Below, piece after piece: positions 1-9,939 of a DNA stretch of 64,000 bases. The notes under the pieces were generated by a model. It ran no database searches. It was not told where the DNA came from and worked only from the letters and a program-made list of their open reading frames with translations. Location: contig OZ038531.1 in assembly GCA_964036665.1 (NCBI GenBank), forward strand, positions 15,314,168-15,378,167, in the 5' to 3' direction. This stretch comes from Gordius sp. MW1. Taxonomy: Eukaryota; Nematomorpha; Gordioida; Gordea; Gordiidae. Both the position numbers and the translations under genes were made by a program. Each line of letters begins with the position of its first letter. Within the stretch, counting starts at the first letter, position 1.

Positions 1-258
1 AATCTGTTACTTGCTTATTTTAGAATTAATAATGTAAAAAAATAGAATATTTCCTATAATCCCTTTATGGGGCATCATGGATGATATATATAATGCACCA
101 ATAACATTGTTTAAGCCAATGAACATAGTATTTACGTCCAGGTCAAGATTGTAGCGGACGTCAATTTCTGAGAAATAAGTTCCCAACCAAGTTCCGATGA
201 GTCAATCAATCAATTGCACGATATCAATTTATTTTCGTAGAATCGAATCCAATGACGT

Positions 259-450
259 CCTTCATGAAAGCGCATCGATAAATTTAGATCTTCCCAGAAT
301 AATACTATCCTTCATGGAAGCGCATCGATTAATTTAGATCTTCCCAGAATAATACTATCCTTCATGGAAGCGCATCGATTAATTTAGATCTTCCCAGAAT
401 AATAATCATCTTTCATGGAAGCGCATCGATTAATTTAGATCTTCCCAGAA
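259..450. repeat. ~50-bp direct repeat, four copies
   Basis: Four tandem units start near 259, 309, 359 and 410, each opening with CCTTCATGGAAGCGCATCGA or a close variant and containing GATCTTCCCAGAA. The matching LTR at 1475-1757 has only one unit, near 1583, so the expansion happened inside this LTR copy. Confidence 0.85.
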
Positions 451-581
451 GACTATCGATGATTATCTAATTTTTTGATATATAAACGCAATACGCAGTT
501 GTGTAATTGATTCCTATAAATTTCTGTTCTTTTATACAATAAAACTCGGCCTATAAGAAGTGATAACGTATTAAGATATTA

Positions 582-1240
582 TCGTATCCGGAGATACGAG
601 TACGATACAAGGATAATATATCCCCCCCCATGTTCATTTATACAAAGGGACGCCGACGTTACACGTATCTCCCTTTCTAATTGATTTCAGTACGCGTGTT
701 AATTCCCACCCCCCAATGCGCATATACGACACGTATATGTACGCGAGAATGTAGTCTACTACACCATCTGCCTTTCCTGGCCATGCTATTTAATGTGTAG
801 TACATAGAACTCTATTCTTTTACATTTAATTTCTAGTACGCGTATGTTATCCCCCCCTGATTATACGTGTTTGTTATTTGTATCAATACGCATCAGTGAT
901 TTTGATATACGCGTGTGATGGAGTTTGATAATTTTGTGATCGTTCAATTAATATATTTTTGATGTGAGATTGAATCAAATAAAATATGTACTAAAGTCGA
1001 TAAAAGTACATTATATTGAGGCGGTGGAGACGTGTAATCTTGTTGTCCACCGCCGGGGCATCACCCAATTTATTTAGATTCATTTTAATCCAATTGCTTT
1101 ATGATCCCCCCAACAATATTTCCCCCTATCCTTCCTTTAAGTCCCCCAATTAATTCCTAAGTAATCTTCCCTCAAATATTTGTAAATCGTGTTCCGCCCG
1201 GAATCCTTTTTCATTTGTTCCGCGCCGCAGGAACCCGATA
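582..1240. mobile_element. 659-bp insertion inside the LTR, type unknown
   Basis: The segment is bounded by GATATTA at 575-581 and again at 1241-1247, which reads as a 7-bp target duplication. The uninterrupted LTR at 1475-1757 shows the empty state. No coding frame or terminal inverted repeat is obvious. It carries several TACGCG and poly-C stretches. It does not start TG and end CA, so it is probably not a solo LTR. Confidence 0.5.
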
Positions 1241-1249
1241 GATATTACA

Positions 1250-1262
1250 ATTGGTGACCCTA
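1250..1262 (+). promoter_or_regulatory. possible tRNA primer-binding site
   Basis: ATTGGTGACCC follows directly after the LTR end ACA, where retrotransposons place the site that pairs with a tRNA 3' end (TGG...). The matching tRNA is not identified. Confidence 0.4.
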
Positions 1263-1474
1263 TAATAGCTTAGTACGGCTATTACTTTTTGTACGCCGAT
1301 CAAAGACAAAATCAATCAGCATAAACAACTATAGAGGTTAAAAATCCATAGAAAGTGACACGAAAGGGTAGACATGTTCATTGACCGAGGAAACTTCGCG
1401 AATTTTTCACATAATTCACATTTTTTTCCCCTTTTAACCGATACATTAACGAATGTATCTGGGAAGAAAGTATC

Positions 1475-1757
1475 TGTAGCGGATGTCAATTTCCGAGAAA
1501 TAAGTTCCCAACCAAGTTCCGATGAGTCAACCAATCAATTGCACGATATCAATTTATTTTCGTAGAATCGAATCCAATGATGTCCTTCATGGAAGCGCAT
1601 CGATTAATTTAGATTTTCCCAGAAGATTATCGATGATTACTTAATTTTTTGATATATAAACGCAATACGTAGTTGTATAATTGATTCCTATAAATTTGTG
1701 TTCTTTTATACAATAAAACTCGGCCTATAAAAAGTGATAACGTATTAAGATATTACA
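1475..1757 (+). repeat. second LTR copy (283 bp)
   Basis: This copy begins TGTAGCGGA and ends AGATATTACA. It aligns to 150-581 plus the last bases before 1249, without the insertion and with a single ~50-bp unit. Gag-like sequence follows immediately with no primer-binding site, so it is probably an LTR inserted into, or recombined with, the internal region of a related element. It is not the normal 5' LTR of the pol relic downstream. Confidence 0.65.
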
Positions 1758-3660
1758 GATCCATTCAAATGAAACGGTTAGAAGGAGAATCAATAATATT
1801 TGCTCAAAGACTGAAAGAATTGGCTAGAATTCCAACTTTAAAGGTGATATGGCTTAGAGACCAATTTATCGCTGGTTGTCATTTAACAAAGTTGGATATT
1901 CAATTGCGTACGCATTACCACTACAATGAATCCAGATGGTACAAGTATAACGTTTAAACAAGTCTTAGACTTAGCAATGGTAAACCATGGTATTAACTAA
2001 GTACAAAACAGCTACATACGGGGTTATGTTAAGATGACACGGCCCAACAACAGCAAAATCTAACTTTTACCGATACGTAAGGTCACACTTAAAGGCAAAT
2101 TGTCAGGCAATCAAAAACACATGTCATAAATGCAAGAAAATATGACATTTTGCAAGGGCTTGTAAAAGTAAACCTATTTATAATGTCCAGGGTGGAGATG
2201 GAGATGGAAGTTTAGATGCCTTTTAATTAATCAAGTTAGAAGAGTAGGCTCAATAGAGCAACTATAATGGCACGTTTGAATGATATTTCATATTGTCTTG
2301 AATATGACACGGGGGCCCAGGTATCAGTCATTAACAAGAAGATACGGAACCAAGTGGGGAGGCCAAAGTTAAGACGGACTAACATTTTTACCGTGTATGG
2401 TCAAAAGACGCTAGCTGCTATGAGAGAGGTAATTACTAAAGTGGAGGTTGGAAAAAAGGTTAAGAATTTACCTGCAATTGTCACTAAAAGGCATAAACGT
2501 ACTGTTGTTGGAGTTACTTGGATTTTAAAATTTGGTTTGGGGATTGCGAAAAGGATTAACAAAGTCTACATAGAGTCAACACAATTCGTAGCAAGTTAGA
2601 TAATTTAATTAAGCAATTTGCAGAGATTTTGATAAAAGTCACGGAGAAATCAATAGCAATCCAGTTCATCTAAATAAACAGATGCACCAAAAATATTTCC
2701 CGCCCGTCGTGTTCCCTTTCCTTTAAGAAACCCGAATGAATTGGAGCTTGGTTGCGTTAGACATAATTGAAAAGGTGGACCCTTCTAAAACAAGAATTGG
2801 CTGGGCTACACCAACTGTAAATGTGAAAAAAAACAATGGATGTATTAGAATTTGTGGAGATTACAAAAATATTTTAAATATTTAAGACTGCGGGGTTAAG
2901 AGCTAAGCTGGACATTCTTAGAAGAATCATTATAGTTCTTAGGGTATCTTATAGATAAATATGGAATACACCCGACGACAGTTTAAGTGAAGGCAATTAG
3001 AGAAGCGCCAACGCAAAAAGCATTCACGAATTACGAGAATTTTAGGTTTTCCAAATTATCATCAACGAGTCTTCATGGTTTGTGTTCATCGCTTAACTAG
3101 TTCAAAATGTCACTGAACTTGGACTTCGTAAGAACAAGCAGTGACAGAAAAAATATTGTCACGAAAAGATACTGAGACTTTAACCTACCAATTATTTTAA
3201 AATGTGATGCTTCGAATAAGGGGTTAAAAGCAATTTGATAACACAAATATTCTAATGCTTAAGAAAAACCCATTGCATATGCCTCAAGGACACTTTTAAA
3301 TGCTAAGAAAAATTATGCGGCCTTCGACAGGGAGGCAAGAGTTTTGATATTTTGAGTCGAAAATTGTCATCCTTACATATACGGAAGGAAGTTTATATTA
3401 CGTACCGATCACAAACCATTTAAAAGATTGTTCGGAAAAAAAACTTATCCCACATCTGTAACAATCGATTAATTAGATGTGCGTGGTAATTGTCAGCCTA
3501 CGATTATAATTGTCATCCTTACATATACGGAAGGAAGTTTATATTACGTACCGATCACAAACCATTTGAAAGATTGTTCGGAAAAAAAACTTATCCCACA
3601 TCTGTAACAATCGATTAATTAGATGTGCGTGGTAATTGTCAGCCTACGATTATATTTTAG
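1758..3660 (+). pseudogene. Gypsy-type gag-pol relic
   Basis: Decayed pieces appear in the normal order gag, nucleocapsid, protease, RT, RNase H. A gag piece at 1769-1957 contains FAQRLKELA and RDQFIAGC. A zinc-knuckle-like piece near 2118-2170 reads CHKCKKI then FARACKSK. A protease-like ORF at 2267-2599 reads LEYDTGAQVSVINKKI; the DTGA is the aspartic-protease active-site motif. RT remnants near 2790-2890 include RICGDYK. RNase H remnants near 3363-3655 include LRTDHKPF. Stops and frameshifts are frequent, so nothing functional is made. The Gypsy assignment rests on motif order. Confidence 0.75.
3364..3655 (+). repeat. 146-bp tandem duplication in the RNase H relic
   Basis: Positions 3364-3509 and 3510-3655 are almost identical. 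Each carries the YIYGRKF...LRTDHKPF segment of RNase H. A local tandem duplication after the element died is the simplest reading. Confidence 0.85.
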
Positions 3661-4352
3661 AATACAAACCGGGGGATAATTAGATGGCCCATGCGTTATC
3701 GGCATTAACAGTACCAAAAATAATATTGACCCCTCTGATCCCAATGCTGGCTACGCACATAATTGCACGGGTGAAGGTATGCAGCGCACGTCGTTTGTGG
3801 ATGATGCCCTACCTTTCTGTAAGTAAAGTTTTGTTTAAAACTATCATGATTTTAAAGCTGGTTTTTATATCCGGTTCCCGCCTGACGCCATCCCTACACT
3901 TTTTGCACACAAACTCGGGACCGTTATAGGTAGTGTTCACTTATTTAACCTACATTTAATTAATATAAGTATGGTCCAAACTTATCAAATGCTTTAAATC
4001 TAGCTTAATTTTGATACACATTAACTTGTAGAATTTATTATAAATGGTACCCTAAAAACAATGAACTTTTGTTACACAAACACATTACAGTAGTTTCTAA
4101 TATGTTAATTCAAATCAACATTTCTAGCTAGAGATACAATGTGGCAGCACCTTAAAGGTTTCACAGATTTATGAAAATGTTTACAGTTATAATAAAATAA
4201 TTAGCTGAATATGATATTAGTAGTATATGGTGATAAGAAATAATGGTCACATTTAGGTGGAAATATTCTATCACATGCTGTATATATGGTTATTACATCA
4301 ATAAGCAAATCATGTTTCAATAATACTTAAAATTAAATCTAATTAAGCTTGT
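3661..4352. other. intergenic, includes the TFAP4 3' flank
   Basis: No supported gene is seen. The part next to 4353 is AT-rich and should include the 3' untranslated region of the minus-strand gene. The short plus-strand frame at 3684-3929 has no recognisable motif. Confidence 0.5.
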
Positions 4353-6207
4353 TTAACTAATGTTGTTATCAATATTTGCTTGACTTTGGTCTTTATCCAG
4401 CAATGAATTATTCAAAACTTCTTTCAAATCTTCTAATGGCTTATCTTCAAAAAAAGAAGATAAGTCAGCTGATGTTTCTTTTTTGGCAGCAGGCGGTGAA
4501 GTTAACTCATCAACAAACAAATTTTCACCTTCAAGATGTTTTATAGCTTCTACAATGGTTTGAAGATTTCTCCTGGAAGTGGTGGTATAATTTTCTCCTG
4601 ATGAAGTTTGTTCATTGTCTTGATCATGTGGTGGCAAATTCTTTGTAATGTTTTCAAGTTTCTAAAAAAATTATAGAAAATCAAAATAATAAATTACTTC
4701 AATTAAGCTATCATCAGGCAGGCCTGAAGAAGATTGACTCACAACAAGTTCTTCACACTCTTTGATTTTGTTGGAAATAATAATTTGGCTTTTGGACATA
4801 TCTTCATTTTTTCGTAAGTAAATTGTTTGCTTACCATCAATTGTATTAATAAAAGTGGGGAAATTTTTCAAAAACGTAATATTTTGAGAAGTAAGAGAAA
4901 GGGGTATGGTTGTTAGAGATGATGTTGATAAAGTTGAAGTAGATGTTGCAGCAATAAAATTATTAATAATGATAGGCTGTGAAGAATTTGAGATTTGAAT
5001 TATTTTATTTCCTGCAGAAGTGGTGGCTAGAGAAGGTAATTTAAGAAGTTGACCCTTTTGAGGTTGCAAAAATGAATGGGTTTGAATAGAGCTTGTTGAT
5101 AATGTTAAGGGTAGTGGTTCAGGAGCAAAATTGCGAAACATTGGTCCAAGCATCTTAAACTTTTTTCTTAAAATTGTATTACTCCCATTGTCATCATAGG
5201 CAAAACTTTCACCTGATGAACATAAATTATTATTGTGATCTGGGGAACTAAGATAGATACCTTCATCTACAGACACTAAATATAAATATATATAATAAAA
5301 ATATAAAGCTTACATGTATCAACTTTTGTCTTTTTACCTATTTTTTGCAGTTCAGATTTACTAGCATTTTCTGGTAATAAAGGTTTTGTAATATCACTGA
5401 GCTGTAAAACACTAATATTATTTTCATTTGTAGACAATTGCCTTTTTCTTGATGCAATTAATATAGTTTCTGTTGAAAGTGTTTGAATTTTAGTTTTTAT
5501 ATTAGTATCTGAAGTTTCATGTAGGTTTATAGGTGCATTTGAATGCAGGCTCATTTTAATTGAATTTGTAAGTAAAGGGATTTTACAAATTTGTGATGTG
5601 TCAATAGCTGTAAGAATAGTCTTAAAGGCACTTTCTTGATTACTTTTAGATAAATCATTTGAAGTCAGGGTAGACATTTTAATAGGGGTAGGAGGAAAGC
5701 TGAGTATAGGTTGTTGAAGTTGAGGTGATGGTGAAGGGGAGGTATTACTATTTAGAATTAGATTATTACAAGCTGCTTGAAGATTATTTATTTTTAAAAA
5801 AGCTTCAAGTTGAGCATTTCTTTTCATTAAAATTGTTTTTTCTTCTTCCAAAAATCTGATATAATCCGCTGTTTGTTGCAATATAGATGCCTACAAATAA
5901 ATAAATCAAAAAATAACTAAAATACTTTGCTCATTTTCTCCTTGTGCCTAGTGGGGATTAGATTTCTTAAAGTATTAAAACCCGCATTAATGCTTTGCAT
6001 TCGCCTTCTTTCATTGCTGTTTGCAATCTCTCGTCTTATCCTTTTTTCCTTTTCAATTTGGTAACGTGATGAAAATATGTCCTCTTTTGCACTCCTAAAT
6101 TAGGTTTTATAATTATTATTAATAAGTTACTTGTATAGTTCAAGCATGTGATCAAAATTGGTTTGTCTGTCCTTTAATGTGGAATTTTTCATTAGAAGCT
6201 TATCCAT
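4353..6207 (-). CDS. TFAP4: TFAP4 / AP-4 bHLH-leucine zipper transcription factor
   Basis: Five exons on the minus strand: 6207-6131, 6094-5926, 5890-5314, 5275-4698 and 4661-4353. The spliced frame is open for 569 aa. The four GT-AG introns are 36, 35, 38 and 36 bp. The basic region and helix 1 lie at residues ~41-73 (KRIRREIANSNERRRMQSIN), with the E-box-contact Glu at 54 in NERRR. A loop and helix 2 follow (KMSK / ASILQQTADYIRFL, ~79-96), then a leucine-zipper-like stretch (LEEEKTILMKRNAQLEAFL). REIANSNERRRMQSINAGF and ILQQTADYI are hallmarks of AP-4, a homodimer that binds CAGCTG E-boxes. The long Ser/Thr/Ile-rich C-terminal part has no clear domain. The start is ATG 6207, preceded by an in-frame TAA; ATG 6192 is a second in-frame option. 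Its neighbours are mobile elements. Confidence 0.93.
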
Positions 6208-7404
6208 GAATACAAATTAAATTAAGGAACCTATTCAAAAATAAGGAAAAGGTTAGTTTACAAAAGTATTTATTTCACTTCTGAACGGCTGATTAAGAAT
6301 GAAAGTATATGGTGTGGTAGTAACAGCTGTAAAACAAATGGTTTAGCGGATATATAATTTGTATTTTTATTATAAATCATATGATTTGTCATTTATAAAA
6401 TTCTAAAATTACTTACCTTAACTAATTAAGAATAATTTTCCAGAAATGATTGAAAAGTGAAAATCAGATTATAGCAAGAAAACTTGGCGGGACTTAAAAG
6501 CTAGCAAAAATAAAATGGAGGATATCCATTTGAAAATTTTAAAGCAAAAATAAGTTTTGCAAAATCACTAATTCTCTAATTAAATAAGATTAAATTAAAC
6601 TGTTATTTGTTTACCGTTATGAAATTAATACATTAATCTCATAAATAAATGATTAAAAAGTTATATATGGAATTACTTTCTTTCGCGTAGTAATTTAGTA
6701 ATCAGCGGATTTAAAAATGGTCTGATTTGTAATTTAAATAATTAAATTGGATATTAAAAATATTTTTAGAAATAGTAATAAATATCATAGGAAATATAAT
6801 GTACTAAATATGAAACGTTAACAAAAAACTATTAAATTGCCACCAGATGTTTTAAATCTTAATTTGATTTAAATAGAAGAGAGCCATATTGGGTTGTTTG
6901 TATAGTGCAATTCCTCACTTGCCTTATAATTAAAATAAGTAACAAATATTGTTTAATAGATGATGTAAGGACAATAATTAATTATTGCTGTATTTAATTA
7001 CTTTTTGATAATATCACTCTGCCCCTCTCCCATTATTATATAACTTTTTAAATATACAATTATTTATAAAGTCCTTTCAAAAGTAAAGATAAATTCAGCG
7101 AACAAAATATTTGCATGGATATGAGGATTTAATATAACTGGTACATCTTAATATTCATCTTATTTCCATGACAGTCTATCACATAGGCTGGTGGTTAAAC
7201 ATTCCATTTTTCTCTATATTTATATTGATCTATTTATCTTAGATATTAGCATATCGTGCTATTTTTAAAAAGGGAACCGGTCAAAGGAGCACAGAAATAG
7301 CATCGAAACTCGTTATGATTGCTCAGGATGAATTTAACATATTGTCTTAGCACAAAATATTTTATATTAACATGTCCTAGTGAAATCATAACAAGTAAAT
7401 ATAT
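6208..7404. other. AT-rich intergenic, TFAP4 upstream region
   Basis: No gene or clear repeat is seen. The first few hundred bases upstream of 6207 should contain the TFAP4 promoter and 5' untranslated region, but no element can be assigned with confidence. Confidence 0.5.
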
Positions 7405-7440
7405 GGGTTAGGGTAAGTGTTAGGGCTAGGGTAAGGGTTA
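7405..7440 (+). repeat. degenerate TTAGGG-type interstitial repeat
   Basis: About six hexamers near TTAGGG (GGGTTAGGGTAAGTGTTAGGG and onward) lie in tandem with single-base changes. This resembles the common animal telomere repeat. It sits just beyond the 3' end of the minus-strand RTE relic. Confidence 0.55.
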
Positions 7441-7479
7441 TAACAACAAAGTGTGCTCCTTTCCTGATGAGCTTTGATT

Positions 7480-9290
7480 AGCTCCATTGACTCCCACTCT
7501 TTAAAAATACGCATAAGCTTGGGTCTTTCTTTCTCTCTTACGTTTTTCTGCAAGTTTTATCTTCTCAACTTTCTTTTCAGTCTCTCTACATGACTAGACA
7601 ATCTTAGTTACCAGCTTGTCTTTATAGATATTGTATCCAAATTTCTCCTATTTCTTCATTGCATTTATCTTATTTTTGGGTTTAACATCCATTTGAGCAT
7701 TTTCATCCCCATAGACACTACGTGCTGCTCTTCGCTCTTGTGTATAGCCCATGGTTCGGAGCTATACAGAACGATTGGCTGTATGATTGACCTAGAAAAC
7801 TGGCCTTTGGTAGGATCTTTTTGTCACATACGTTTGTTAATTTTCTCTATTTAAGCCATCCAGCATATCTTTGCTCCGACTTTTTTATCCATTCAACCAT
7901 CCCCTGTGCTGATCCTAGATATTTGACTCCATACCTTTAAGTTACAATTCGCATAATGTAAGGAATGCATATTGCCGATTATCATCTTATTTAAACTTTG
8001 TCTTCAAATATTTTGTGTTTTTTGGTTTAATTCATGAACATTTTCTTTTATTGCATTTATTAGAAATATTAGCCTTTATTGTTCACTTTTAGCACAGAGG
8101 ATTATATCGTCTGCAATAATGATTGTTTATTGGTTTCCTCTACCAAAACCTTTGTACTGCTATCATTATCATTTTAAGTTACGAAGGACTAAGAGTTGAC
8201 CCTTGTTTCACTGAAGTGTTAATGGCAAAGTCATTTGTAGTCCCGATGGTAGTTCCAAAAGACGTTCAATTTTCCGTGTATATATCTTTTATGTATATAA
8301 TCAATAATTTTCAATCCGTTTATATAAATTTCATTGTATAAATACGGTGGATTTGGATTGATAGCGTAGGTAGAGGGAAATGGAACGCAATATTTCGGAC
8401 ACTTATAGTCCATCTTCAGAAAAAAAAAAAAAAAAAAAGGAGAAGATGAAGTCTCAAAAAATAAAAATGAAGTAAAGTGATTATAACAACGATGATATAG
8501 ATACAAAAAAAAAAAAAAAAACTCCATATGTATCTACCTATTCTTATAAAAAACATCCATCCCTACAATCGCTATTGTTAATTTCTCGCTATAACCAGTT
8601 TTTGTAATTTTTTTTTTTGTATCTATATCATCGTTGTTATAATCACTTTACTTCATTTTTATTTTTTGACACTTCATCTTCTCCTTTTTTTTTTTTTTTT
8701 CCTGAAGATGAACTATAAGTGTCCGAAATATTGCGTTCCATTTCCCTCTACCTACGCTATCAATCCAAATCCACCGTATTTATACAATGAAATTTATATC
8801 TTTTATGGATCTGACGTATAATTCTAACACCATGTTTTCTTTAAGACTCTCAAAACTAATCTCTTATAAATATGAAATGTTTCTAAATCGATCTAACACT
8901 TGTGAAAATCCTAGTCCCTTTCCCTTCGCTTTTTAATTAGTCTTCTAACATTATTCAAGGCATTTGCTGCAAACTTCTCCGTCATAAATCCGAATCGTCT
9001 GTCTCGAATTTCTATCAAACTCCGAATCCTTTTTTTAATTAATTTATTCCAAACTTTATAAGCATGACTCATAAGCTGTACCCCTCTATAGCTGATACAA
9101 TTGTGAATATCCCCTTTCATTAGGCATTCTACTTTTATGATATTATTGAAAAGATTGACGAGAATTTGGACACCCGTATTTCCTAATGCTTTCCCCCTCG
9201 AAAGCTTTTCCTGAATTTATTTATTTATAGCAACTTGACCTCCGTTACTGAGGTCACATCCGCTGGGTATGATTTTTTAGATTAATCTTC
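7480..9290 (-). pseudogene. RTE-clade LINE reverse transcriptase relic
   Basis: Minus-strand pieces in order match the RT of RTE/BovB-type non-LTR elements. Near 9120-8911: GDIHNCISYRGVQLMSHAYK (motif GD.Q.C.NYRG..LMSH), then a degenerate FGFM block. Near 8250-8200: VKQGSTLSPS. Near 8100: ADDIILCAKSEQ, the catalytic ADD box. Near 7760-7690: IVLYSSEPWAIH and MKMLKWML, the typical C-terminal block after the RT. Frameshifts and stops break it, and a foldback unit (8294-8794) interrupts it between the first and second groups. The sequence before 9120 is shared with the RTE fragment in each unit of the tandem array. Confidence 0.85.
8294..8794. mobile_element. inverted pair of SINE/MITE-like elements
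   Basis: Two ~190-bp arms (about 8323-8516 and 8608-8799) are near-perfect reverse complements, with ~90 bp between them. Each contains ATACGGTGGATTTGG, ATAGCGTAGGTAGAGGG, a poly-A/T tract and GATGATATAGATAC. The whole is flanked by ATATCTTTTATG at 8282-8293 and 8795-8806, which reads as a 12-bp target duplication. A single monomer recurs at 63574-63700. No protein is encoded. Confidence 0.75.
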
Positions 9291-9939
9291 CTCCTTCATT
9301 TGTGTAATTGAAATTCAATAATACTTATTCAATATACATATAAGGTAAATATATATATACGCAAAAATTCGATAAAAGAAATAAAAATGTTTAGAAATTT
9401 ACAAAAATCATAAAAATACATCGTGCGCTTGCTAACATTATCTGCGCTAGCAAGATCAACATTGCGCGTAAATCATTATAACTGGGATAGGAAGCGAACG
9501 AAAGGGAAGATAAGGTCTTCAAAATTACTTCCTCCGACACTGGTGTTGACCTCTCCCAACTGGGTATTTGGATCTGAGTCACTGACATACAGCAAACGTT
9601 TTGCTTCAGGCAGTGTTCGGACATAATCTGTATTTGTATTTTACTTGGTGAGATTTGAGTTCGTCATTCATCGTAATAATCGCACGATTGTCGGGTATCG
9701 TTGTAGCAGTGATCGTAAGATATTATAAACTACGCTTTTGGCGCTAGAATGGTGTCGTGAATAAATTTTCCTTACCCTCTCTATCTCTCTCAATTATAAT
9801 GATTTACGCGTAGTGTTAATTCCGCTTGCTTGCGCAAATGGTGAGCAAGCGCATGATATATTTTGAAGGTTTTTTTGAAACTCTATCCATTATTATAAAA
9901 TTTAACGGATTTTTTAGTGTATAAATTATATGCGTTAAG
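9291..9939. other. intergenic, no gene seen
   Basis: Short frames on both strands overlap and have no recognisable motif. No repeat shared with the rest of the window was noticed. Confidence 0.4.

Larger units (their letters stand above)
150..1249 (+). repeat. 5' LTR of a Gypsy-type element, interrupted
   Basis: The sequence begins TGTAGCGGA and ends GATATTACA, the TG...CA form of an LTR. It matches a second copy at 1475-1757. It holds a TATA-like stretch near 480 and an AATAAA near 539, as expected of an LTR promoter and polyadenylation region. The copy is split at 581/1241 by a 659-bp insertion and is lengthened by four ~50-bp repeats at 259-450. The text after it (ATTGGTGACCC) looks like a primer-binding site, so this is taken as the upstream LTR. 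Confidence 0.6.
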
